Assembly (NCBI GenBank): GCA_017463985.1
Contig: JAFUEH010000016.1
Location: 1 to 64,000 of the forward strand
DNA from: Eubacterium sp.
GTDB lineage: Bacteria > Bacillota > Clostridia > Oscillospirales > Acutalibacteraceae
Direction of reading: 5' to 3'
Length of the DNA stretch: 64,000 nt
Under the pieces are notes generated by a model. That model had not been told where the DNA came from. It did no database searches and saw only the letters and a program-made list of their open reading frames with translations. How positions within the stretch are numbered: position 1 is the stretch's first letter; the number at the start of each line of letters is the position of its first letter. Below are positions 1 to 6,607 of this stretch, piece by piece. The position numbers and the translations under genes are program-made.

Positions 1-97
1 AGCTGGCAATATGGAAATCAAAAGATAACCATACCGCCAACTTGTATGCTCTATTTTTCTACTTTTACCAATTTTTCAACTATTCTTCTGAAAAACG

Positions 98-124
98 CCC
101 CTTAAGTATTTAATCCTTAAGGGG
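98..124 (-). terminator. Probable terminator for the minus-strand gene 192-767
   Basis: A 9-bp perfect stem (CCCCTTAAG / CTTAAGGGG) closes a 9-nt loop. Read on the minus strand it is followed by GCGTTTTTC, a short U tract, so it best fits as the end of the gene transcribed leftwards from 767. Confidence 0.5.
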
Positions 125-141
125 TATTTCGACAGACTGAG

Positions 142-166
142 AAGGACGCTGCGGCGTCCTTTTTTT
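142..166 (+). terminator. Rho-independent terminator
   Basis: Stem AAGGACGC / GCGTCCTT (8 bp) with a TGCG tetraloop, followed by a run of seven T. The T run is on the plus strand, so it terminates a gene coming from left of the window. Confidence 0.75.
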
Positions 167-191
167 ATGCTTTCATGATGCATTAGGATAA

Positions 192-767
192 TCAAACGAT
201 CATACCTTGCTCGATCCAGCTCATGACTGCCGGATATTCCTCCTTGTAGGCGTCCAGCCGTTCGGTGTTGGAATCAACAAACGCCTGAAATTCGTCTACG
301 TCCTCAAACGCAAAGGTGAAATCCTGCTCAAAATCGTAGGTGGCGCAAAACAGGTAATCGAACAGATCGTCTGCCGAAAACAGCTCCAGCAGCTTGTCGG
401 CCGTTGCTTCTGTCAGATAGTCCAGCGCATTTTTGACGGTGATTTCATCGTCCTCGTCATCCGTATCGATTTCCGGATCCTCATAGCAGTAATCGACGAT
501 CTGATCGATGGAAATACCCAGTGTTCCAAGTGCTTCCAGCACGTCCTCAAAGCCGGTTTCGTTCACCTCGTCATACATTCTGTAAACAAATTCACCGATA
601 ATATTTTGTATGGCATAAGCCTTGAAAACAGCGTCGATCTCGTTGTCCTCCTCATCGGTCACAACAAAGCCGTCCTCCTCGAGGTTATCCCACAGCAGCT
701 CATACAGATAAACATATTTATCCTTTTCTTCAAAAATGGCTTCGTGAATGTAATTTGCCAAGTCCAT
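192..767 (-). CDS. Acidic hypothetical protein (191 aa)
   Basis: I do not recognise this protein. It is very acidic, with Asp/Glu clusters around residues 30-45 and 95-110, rich in Phe/Tyr/Leu, with no signal peptide, membrane segment or cysteine motif, so a soluble cytoplasmic helical protein is likely. The start codon is well supported: a GGAGGG ribosome site lies 6 nt upstream of the ATG, and a TTGACA-N18-TATTTA promoter is further upstream on the same strand. It is a single-gene unit, separated from the next gene to the right by a palindromic element. The composition would suit an adaptor or an inhibitor that mimics nucleic acid, but that is speculation only. Confidence 0.7.
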   Translation of the reverse strand: MDLANYIHEAIFEEKDKYVYLYELLWDNLEEDGFVVTDEEDNEIDAVFKAYAIQNIIGEFVYRMYDEVNETGFEDVLEALGTLGISIDQIVDYCYEDPEIDTDDEDDEITVKNALDYLTEATADKLLELFSADDLFDYLFCATYDFEQDFTFAFEDVDEFQAFVDSNTERLDAYKEEYPAVMSWIEQGMIV

Positions 768-820
768 AGTCGCCCTCCGTACCGTAGTAGTATATCAGCT
801 TTTCAATATTCTATACTATA

Positions 821-850
821 TAAATACCATTTTCAATATTGCATTGTCAA
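821..850 (-). promoter_or_regulatory. Sigma-A-type promoter for the gene 192-767
   Basis: On the minus strand TTGACA (850-845) and TATTTA (826-821) are separated by 18 bp. The surrounding DNA is AT-rich and contains other TTGAAA / TAGAAT pairs, so the exact start of transcription is uncertain. Confidence 0.5.
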
Positions 851-904
851 TCATTTTACGATATAATATTTACAGTTGCACAACGCTTTATTAATACGAC
901 GTTA

Positions 905-1215
905 AAATCCGTGTGTTATCTTAAGCATAGGCGACTCGAACACGGTAGCCTAAAATCACTGAAAATGTCATATCTGCACATTTTTCTCCTCACCATACGC
1001 GAGTATGCTCTCGTCGAAGAAATGCACAGCTATACTCATTTTTAGCGATTTTAGGTGCGCAGCAGTTTAAAAAGTGCTGATTGGCGGTTAGACAAGGCAA
1101 AAAGCACAGAAATACTTGCCGTATTTCGAGCATTTTTAACGCAGTATAAGCGTCAATCAGCCTTTTTAAACCTCGCCGGGTTCGAGTCGCCTATGCTTAA
1201 GCAACATACGGTAAC
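905..1215. repeat. Palindromic three-arm element, copy 1
   Basis: The outer arms 920-941 and 1180-1201 are a perfect 22-bp inverted repeat, and the match continues imperfectly outwards to about 909 and 1211. Inside are two further hairpin arms: one closed by CCTAAAATC (949-957) with GATTTTAGG (1048-1056), and one closed by GTTTAAAAAG near 1067 pairing with CTTTTTAAAC ending near 1173. Drawn as RNA this is a three-way junction. A core at 1094-1126 recurs, inverted, in the element at 20783-21111. The outer arm contains GGGTTCGA, like a tRNA T-loop, but no tRNA can be folded. No protein is encoded. It fills the gap between the genes ending at 767 and starting at 1234. Confidence 0.8.
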
Positions 1216-1233
1216 TATTTATGAGGTGTTTTT

Positions 1234-2253
1234 ATGGATAATATGAACGGTACAAACGGGATTTCGCAGCCGACCGGCGGCGATAAAAAAAAGAAAACAA
1301 GAATTATCATTATTGTAGCGGCGCTGGTTGCCGTGCTGGTAGCCGGTGCTGTGACGGCGTTCGTTTTAAGCAGGCAGCACACGGTCAATTTTGAAAAAAA
1401 GACCAACGGCGACTATGAGATCGTCACGGACGCGAACGGTGAGCCGGTAACGGATGAGTTTGGTGAAGTGGTGACCATTCCGATCGGTGAGGTGACAGGC
1501 GCAGCAGAGGACAGCACGGACCCGTCGCAGGTAGGCAACGCCGGGAATGCCGGCGGCACCACAGCGGCAGGCGGTACCACTGCAGCAGGCGGAAATGCCG
1601 GTACTACCACCGCAGGCGGCAGCGGCAGTGACAGCGCAGCTACGACAAAGCAGACGATTAAGAAGCCGGACGCACCGGCAGCGGTCACCGGCGTGAAGGT
1701 AACGGACGCCGGCGAGGATAGCCTGACCGTGAAGTGGGATAAGGTGAAATGCGACGGTTACCAGATCAGCTACAGCGAAGATAATATTCACTGGACGAAT
1801 TATCCGACAGATCTCAGCAGTACCTATACGAGTAATTCGCTGAAGCTGTCGAAGCTGACCCCGTATACGCGTTACTATTTCAGCGTGCGTGCTTATAATA
1901 TCAATGAGGCAGGCGCTTCGGCTTCGGCTTGGTCGGCAACCGTCTACGGCGATACGCTGGAGGTGAAAAAGGAACGTCAGATCGAGGTCACTGTGAAGCT
2001 GCCGCGCGATTCTAATAAAGCGGACACGCTGGAAATTTGGGTGGACAACGAGCTGGCCTATACAGGCGATGTGCTGCTCAACGGCAGTGAGCAAATCGTC
2101 AAGCTGGATAAAAAATATAAGGGCGTTGTGACGGTTTGGGCAGGCCTCAAATCAGAGGACGTGGCTTCACAGAAGAAGGTCGGCGGCTATGATGTGGCGC
2201 TTGACCTTACCTCGATCGGTATCGATACGATCGAGGAAGAAGAGGAACTGTAA
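1234..2253 (+). CDS. Membrane-anchored fibronectin type III protein (339 aa)
   Basis: The N-terminus is cytoplasmic and polar, ends in KKKK, and is followed by one membrane helix (about residues 23-46), so the rest faces outward. Next comes an acidic segment with the motif DANGEPVTDEFGEVVT, a low-complexity Gly/Ala/Thr linker (about 105-140), a fibronectin type III domain (about 150-245, with the typical LTVKWD, GYQISYS and YYFSVRAYN strands) and a C-terminal beta-rich region of about 90 residues ending in an acidic tail. A role in envelope binding or adhesion is inferred from this architecture. The start is supported by GAGGTG 5 nt before the ATG. It is monocistronic and closed by a terminator. 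The GC-rich repetitive linker could vary in length between strains. Confidence 0.8.
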   Translation: MDNMNGTNGISQPTGGDKKKKTRIIIIVAALVAVLVAGAVTAFVLSRQHTVNFEKKTNGDYEIVTDANGEPVTDEFGEVVTIPIGEVTGAAEDSTDPSQVGNAGNAGGTTAAGGTTAAGGNAGTTTAGGSGSDSAATTKQTIKKPDAPAAVTGVKVTDAGEDSLTVKWDKVKCDGYQISYSEDNIHWTNYPTDLSSTYTSNSLKLSKLTPYTRYYFSVRAYNINEAGASASAWSATVYGDTLEVKKERQIEVTVKLPRDSNKADTLEIWVDNELAYTGDVLLNGSEQIVKLDKKYKGVVTVWAGLKSEDVASQKKVGGYDVALDLTSIGIDTIEEEEEL

Positions 2254-2263
2254 CAGAATAGAC

Positions 2264-2295
2264 AATCGGGAGCCTTGATGGGTTCCCGATTTTTA
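2264..2295 (+). terminator. Rho-independent terminator
   Basis: The inverted repeat AATCGGGA...TCCCGATT around a GCC TTGAT GGG centre is followed by five T. It separates the fibronectin III gene from nifJ. Confidence 0.75.
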
Positions 2296-2327
2296 TATTA
2301 TTATTTGTAATTATTGAGAATTAGCTG

Positions 2328-2356
2328 TTGAATTTGACATTTTAAGGTGTTATAAT
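2328..2356 (+). promoter_or_regulatory. nifJ promoter
   Basis: TTGAAT (2328-2333), a 17-bp spacer and a perfect TATAAT (2351-2356). A TTGACA at 2334 is only 11 bp from the -10 and is probably not used. Confidence 0.7.
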
Positions 2357-2439
2357 ACAGAGTGGTAATTTGGGAAGTGAGCTTTTCACTGCTCCCGAGC
2401 CTTTATTAATCAGTAATTTTATTTAGGGAGGAACTTCCA

Positions 2440-5400
2440 ATGGCAAGAAAAAAGAAAACCATGGATGGTAACAGCGCTGCCGCACACGTAAGCTATGCGT
2501 TTACCGAGGTCGCTGCTATCTATCCTATCACCCCTTCTTCACCGATGGCGGAGGAAACCGACGCAATGGCAGCAAGAGGTGTGAAAAACCTTTTCAATCA
2601 GACTGTTAAGGTTGCCGAGCTTGAATCAGAGGCCGGTGCAGCAGGTGCTGTTCACGGTTCGCTTTCAGCCGGTGCTTTAACCACCACCTACACCGCTTCT
2701 CAGGGTCTGCTGCTGATGATCCCGAATATGTATAAGATTGCCGGTGAGCTGATCCCGAGCGTTATTCACGTATCCGCTCGTTGCGTATCAACACACGCGC
2801 TGAACATTTTCGGTGACCATTCTGACGTCATGGCTTGCCGTCAGACGGGTTATGCAATGCTCTGTTCTGCGAACGTTCAGGAGGTCATGGATCTCGGTGC
2901 GGTAGCTCACCTGGCTACCCTCAAGAGCCGTGTGCCGTTCCTGCACTTCTTTGACGGTTTCCGTACCTCTCACGAAGTACAGAAGATCGAAACCTGGGAT
3001 TATGAAGAGCTGCGTGACCTGCTCGACGAGCAGGATGTCGCTGACTTCCGTGCAAGAGCGCTTAATCCGGAAAGACCGGTACTGCGCGGCTCTGCGGAGA
3101 ACTCTGACATCTTCTTCCAGCACAGAGAGGCTTGTAATAAGTATTATAACGACGCTGTGGCTGCTACCCAGCTTTACCTGGACAAGGTTAACGAAAAAAT
3201 CGGCACAAATTATCAGCTGTTTAACTACTACGGTGCTGAGGATGCCGAGAGAGTGATCGTTGCGATGGGTTCTGTTTGCGATACGATCAAGGAAACCGTT
3301 GATTTCCTGAATGCACGCGGCGAAAAGGTTGGTATGGTTTGCGTACACCTTTACAGACCGTTCTCTGCAGCGCATCTGGTTGACGCACTGCCGGAGACTG
3401 TTAAGAGCATTTCTGTTATCGACAGAACGAAGGAGCCCGGTTCCCTCGGTGAGCCGCTTTATCTTGATGTTGTGGCTGCTCTGCGCGGTACTAAGTTCGA
3501 TCAGGTTCCTGTATACGGCGGCCGTTACGGCCTTGGTTCTAAGGACACCCTACCGGCGCACGTTATCGCTGTTTATAACAACATGGTTGCTGACGCGCCG
3601 AAAAAGCAGTTCGTGCTTTCGATCGAGGATGACGTAACCGATCTTTCCCTGCCTGTTACCGAAACACCGGATACCACGCCGGCCGGTACGACTTCCTGTA
3701 AGTTCTGGGGTCTTGGCTCTGACGGTACTGTCGGTGCTAATAAGGACTCTATCAAGATCATTGGCGATCATACCGATATGTATGCACAGGGCTACTTCTT
3801 CTATGATTCCAAGAAGTCCGGCGGTATTACCGTATCCCACCTGCGCTTCGGTTCCTCACCGATTACCTCTACTTACCTGATTAATAAGGCTAACTTTGTC
3901 GCTTGCCACAATCCGTCGTATGTGGATAAGTACGACATGGTTCAGGACCTGCTTCCGGGCGGCACCTTCCTGCTGAACTGCATCTGGAGCCCTGAGGAAC
4001 TCGACGCGAACCTGCCGGCGGCGATGAAGCGCTACATTGCGAATAACGATATTAATTTCTATACCATCAACGGTATCAAGATTGCTGAGGAGGTTGGTCT
4101 CCCGGGTCGTGCTTCTACCATTCTGCAGTCCGCTTTCTTCACCATCAGCGGTATCCTGCCGGTTGATGAGGCGATCGGCTACATGAAGGAAAAGGTTGTT
4201 GCCAAGTTCTCTAAGAAGGGACAGGCCATTGTTGATGCTAACTGCAACGGTATTGACAGAGGCTCTAAGGAAGTTGTTAAGATCGACGTTCCGGAGGCTT
4301 GGAAGACCGCAGAGGACGCTCCGAGAGAGCTGAACGTTGCTACGGACAGACCGGAAATGAAGAAGTTCGTTAAGAATATCCTTGATCCGGTTGGCAGACT
4401 CCACGGTGACGATCTGCCGGTATCTGCCTTCCTTGACAGCCCGGACGGCGTTTATCCGCAGGGTTCCGCTGCGTTTGAAAAGAGAGGTATTGCCGTTAAC
4501 GTTCCGGAGTGGGATGCTTCCAAGTGCGCTCAGTGTAACCGTTGCGCTATGGTTTGTCCGCACGCCGTTATCCGTCCGATCGCGCTGACAGATGAGGAAT
4601 TGGCTGCTGCACCGGCAGAGACTAAGACGGTTGACCTGAAGGTACCGAAGAACAGCGGTCTGAAGTATGCGCTGATCGTATCTACGCTGGACTGCACCGG
4701 CTGTGCTTCCTGTGCTAATGTATGCCCGACGAAGTCGCTGACCATGAAGCCGATCGCTTCTCAGCTTGACGAGCAGAAGGTGTTCGACGCGCTTGTTGAC
4801 ACCGAAATCAAGCCGACTGTTGCTACCAATACGCTGATCGGCGTTCAGTATAAGAAGCCATATCTTGAATTCTCCGGCGCTTGCGCAGGCTGCGGTGAAA
4901 CACCGTATGCTAAGCTTGCTACACAGCTGTACGGCGATAAGATGTATATTGCTAACGCAACCGGTTGTTCCTCCATCTGGGGCGGTTCCGCACCTTCCAC
5001 TCCGTACACTGTTGATAAGAACGGCCACGGTCCGGCATGGTCCAACTCCCTGTTCGAGGATAACGCTGAGTTCGGTTACGGTATGTACCTTGCTCAGAAG
5101 CAGATCCGTGAAAGATTGGCTCAGGACGCTGTTGTGCTCTCTGAGGCAGGTATTGCAGAGGCTGACGCTTGGCTTGCTTCTTATGAAGACGCTGCTAAGA
5201 ACGAGGCTGACGCACAGGCACTCATTGCTGCTGTGAAGGCTGCTTCCCTTGAGGGCGAGGCTGCTGCAGCGGCTGAGGACTTCCTGAAGGACGCTGACTA
5301 CGCTGCCAAGAAGTATCAGTTCATCTTCGGCGGCGACGGCTGGGCTTATGATATCGGCTTTGGCGGTCTGGATCACGTTATCGCTTCTAACGAGGACGTT

Positions 5401-5970
5401 AACATTGTTGTATTCGATACCGAGGTTTATTCCAATACCGGCGGTCAGGCTTCTAAGGCGACGCCTACCGGCGCAGTGGCTAAGTTCGCTGCCAGCGGTA
5501 AGGTCGTTAAGAAGAAGGATCTTGCGGCCATCGCTATGAGCTACGGTTACGTTTATGTTGCACAGGTAGCCATGGGCGCTAACTACAACCAGTGCCTGAA
5601 GGCCTTCCAGGAGGCTGCTGCCTATAACGGCCCGTCTATCATTATCTGCTATGCACCTTGTATCAACCACGGTATCAAGATGCCGTTCAACCAGGCAGAG
5701 CAGAAGAAGGCAGTAGATGCCGGTTACTGGAACCTGTTCCGCTACAATCCGGCGCTGATCGCTCAGGGCAAGAATCCGTTCTCGCTCGACAGTAAGGCAC
5801 CGTCTGCTGACTACGTTGAATTCATCAACGGCGAAACAAGATATTCTTCACTCAAGCGCTCCTTCCCGGGCAAGGCTGAAGAACTCTTCGCTATCGCAGC
5901 TGAGAATTCTGTTGAGAAGTACAACAAGCTTGCAAGACTGGTTGATTACTACGCTCCTGCTAAGGACTAA
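2440..5970 (+). CDS. nifJ: Pyruvate:ferredoxin (flavodoxin) oxidoreductase
   Basis: Cytoplasmic enzyme that oxidises pyruvate with CoA to acetyl-CoA and CO2 and passes electrons to ferredoxin or flavodoxin, the main pyruvate-oxidising step in anaerobic clostridia. At 1176 residues it is a full-length single-chain enzyme. The N-terminal TPP/substrate domains begin with the YAFTEVAAIYPITPSSPMAE region. The ferredoxin-like domain shows CAQCNRCAMVCP from residue 696 and CTGCASCANVCP from residue 752, two 4Fe-4S ligand sets. The C-terminal TPP-binding half has CAGCGETPY, the cofactor motif GGDGWAYD (964-971) and TEVYSNTGGQ. A strong AGGGAGG site precedes the ATG. It has its own promoter and terminator. 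Codon use is strongly biased, as in a highly expressed gene. Confidence 0.97.
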   Translation: MARKKKTMDGNSAAAHVSYAFTEVAAIYPITPSSPMAEETDAMAARGVKNLFNQTVKVAELESEAGAAGAVHGSLSAGALTTTYTASQGLLLMIPNMYKIAGELIPSVIHVSARCVSTHALNIFGDHSDVMACRQTGYAMLCSANVQEVMDLGAVAHLATLKSRVPFLHFFDGFRTSHEVQKIETWDYEELRDLLDEQDVADFRARALNPERPVLRGSAENSDIFFQHREACNKYYNDAVAATQLYLDKVNEKIGTNYQLFNYYGAEDAERVIVAMGSVCDTIKETVDFLNARGEKVGMVCVHLYRPFSAAHLVDALPETVKSISVIDRTKEPGSLGEPLYLDVVAALRGTKFDQVPVYGGRYGLGSKDTLPAHVIAVYNNMVADAPKKQFVLSIEDDVTDLSLPVTETPDTTPAGTTSCKFWGLGSDGTVGANKDSIKIIGDHTDMYAQGYFFYDSKKSGGITVSHLRFGSSPITSTYLINKANFVACHNPSYVDKYDMVQDLLPGGTFLLNCIWSPEELDANLPAAMKRYIANNDINFYTINGIKIAEEVGLPGRASTILQSAFFTISGILPVDEAIGYMKEKVVAKFSKKGQAIVDANCNGIDRGSKEVVKIDVPEAWKTAEDAPRELNVATDRPEMKKFVKNILDPVGRLHGDDLPVSAFLDSPDGVYPQGSAAFEKRGIAVNVPEWDASKCAQCNRCAMVCPHAVIRPIALTDEELAAAPAETKTVDLKVPKNSGLKYALIVSTLDCTGCASCANVCPTKSLTMKPIASQLDEQKVFDALVDTEIKPTVATNTLIGVQYKKPYLEFSGACAGCGETPYAKLATQLYGDKMYIANATGCSSIWGGSAPSTPYTVDKNGHGPAWSNSLFEDNAEFGYGMYLAQKQIRERLAQDAVVLSEAGIAEADAWLASYEDAAKNEADAQALIAAVKAASLEGEAAAAAEDFLKDADYAAKKYQFIFGGDGWAYDIGFGGLDHVIASNEDVNIVVFDTEVYSNTGGQASKATPTGAVAKFAASGKVVKKKDLAAIAMSYGYVYVAQVAMGANYNQCLKAFQEAAAYNGPSIIICYAPCINHGIKMPFNQAEQKKAVDAGYWNLFRYNPALIAQGKNPFSLDSKAPSADYVEFINGETRYSSLKRSFPGKAEELFAIAAENSVEKYNKLARLVDYYAPAKD

Positions 5971-5985
5971 GCAATATACAAAAAT

Positions 5986-6020
5986 AGGACTGTCTCATAA
6001 GAGGCAGTCCTTTTATTTTT
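5986..6020. terminator. Bidirectional terminator between nifJ and the Xre gene
   Basis: Stem AGGACTG (5986-5992) / CAGTCCT (6005-6011), followed on the plus strand by TTTATTTTTT and on the minus strand by ATTTTTG. It can end nifJ and the convergent regulator gene. Its sequence resembles the terminator at 8375-8407. Confidence 0.8.
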
Positions 6021-6231
6021 TCGGTGGATACGGTTCTTTTACATCAGTCAAATCCATCAGAAAATCTAAGCTAGTATGATAGAATTTCGCGAGAAGTATG
6101 AGATTTTCGGTCGTTGGCATAATCTCCCCGTTTTCATATTTCGAGAGGATACTTTGGCTAATACCGGTCTTCATTTGTACTTTTATTTGTGTATAGTCAT
6201 TTATAACGCGAATCAATTTGATGTTGCGCAT
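6013..6231 (-). CDS. Small Xre-family DNA-binding regulator (72 aa)
   Basis: Single-domain helix-turn-helix protein of the Cro/CI (Xre) type. The segment QIKVQMKTGISQSILSKYEN is the HTH, followed by the usual GEIMPTTENLILLAKFYHTS and a short tail, so there is no effector domain. The start is set by GGAGG 7 nt before the ATG at 6231; a longer reading that begins at 6267 lacks a ribosome site. It is transcribed away from the AT-rich region that carries the promoter for the wall-binding protein gene, so it may repress that divergent unit and itself. The target is inferred from position only. It belongs to an AT-rich segment unlike the neighbouring nifJ. Confidence 0.8.
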   Translation of the reverse strand: MRNIKLIRVINDYTQIKVQMKTGISQSILSKYENGEIMPTTENLILLAKFYHTSLDFLMDLTDVKEPYPPKK

Positions 6232-6276
6232 GGTACTATCCTCCTTTCCTTCATTCTTATCATACATATTTTATTC

Positions 6277-6305
6277 TTGACAATAATAATTATTATGAAT
6301 ATAAT
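6277..6305 (+). promoter_or_regulatory. Consensus promoter of the AT-rich island
   Basis: TTGACA (6277-6282), a 17-bp spacer and TATAAT (6300-6305), a perfect consensus. It overlaps the upstream region of the divergent Xre gene, a natural place for an operator. Downstream come a decayed small gene (6403-6607) and then the wall-binding protein gene. Confidence 0.7.
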
Positions 6306-6402
6306 ATGAATGTGGTGAATAATTTAAGGGCGTTTTAAGAGATATTTCCGTTTTGCATCTGTGTATGATTTTTTCACCCAATACAATTTAGAGGGAGGGA
6401 TA

Positions 6403-6607
6403 ATGATAGATTACAGTTGACCTATATACAGTTTGCAAGCAGTACGGCAACACTGCTAAAAATGGCACCCATCTTACAAGAAGGGGGTAAAACAGCAAAC
6501 ATTACATAGGCTATTCGCCAATTGAAGCTAAAGAAATATCTCAGAAACAAACAATATTATATTTTAAGATTAAATTTTTAAGCAACAAAATATGGGAGAC
6601 ATCATGA
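6403..6607 (+). pseudogene. Decayed small gene with frameshift and nonsense codon
   Basis: A strong GAGGGAGGG ribosome site precedes ATG at 6403, but that frame stops after MIDYS. If one base near 6409 is ignored, a protein-like frame runs from 6410: ITVDLYTVCKQYG..., is broken by TAA at 6488-6490, and continues in the same frame with NSKHYIGYSPIEAKEISQKQ and on to TGA at 6605-6607. Together this looks like a small protein of about 65 residues with one frameshift and one nonsense mutation. I cannot name the family. Its end overlaps the start of the next gene, as in an operon. Alternatively this is an untranslated leader of about 290 nt that happens to look coding. Confidence 0.4.

Larger units (their letters stand above)
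1..191. other. Left edge: possible gene 3' end and two hairpins
   Basis: No gene can be assigned. One forward frame is open from base 1 to a TAA at 103-105 (34 codons) and another is open to base ~111, so the 3' end of an upstream gene may lie here, but neither translation resembles a family I know. The stretch also holds two hairpins, listed separately, which would close transcription from both sides. Without the bases to the left this cannot be settled. Confidence 0.3.

Noticed and set aside
1178-1203. tRNA 3' half
   Set aside because: The GGGTTCGAGTC block resembles a T-loop, but no acceptor, anticodon or D arm can be built around it and it lacks the right T-stem pairing; it is part of an inverted repeat instead.
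1366-2094. 242-codon minus-strand frame over the fibronectin III gene
   Set aside because: The plus-strand gene has a ribosome site, membrane helix and known domain; the antisense frame has none of these.
2334-2356. TTGACA at 2334 as the nifJ -35 box
   Set aside because: Only 11 bp from the TATAAT; the TTGAAT at 2328 gives the correct 17-bp spacing.
3856-5670. 604-codon open frame on the minus strand inside nifJ
   Set aside because: It is antisense to a highly conserved, strongly expressed gene, has no ribosome site, and its translation is rich in Arg/Ser/Val without any domain; it arises from the biased codon use of nifJ.
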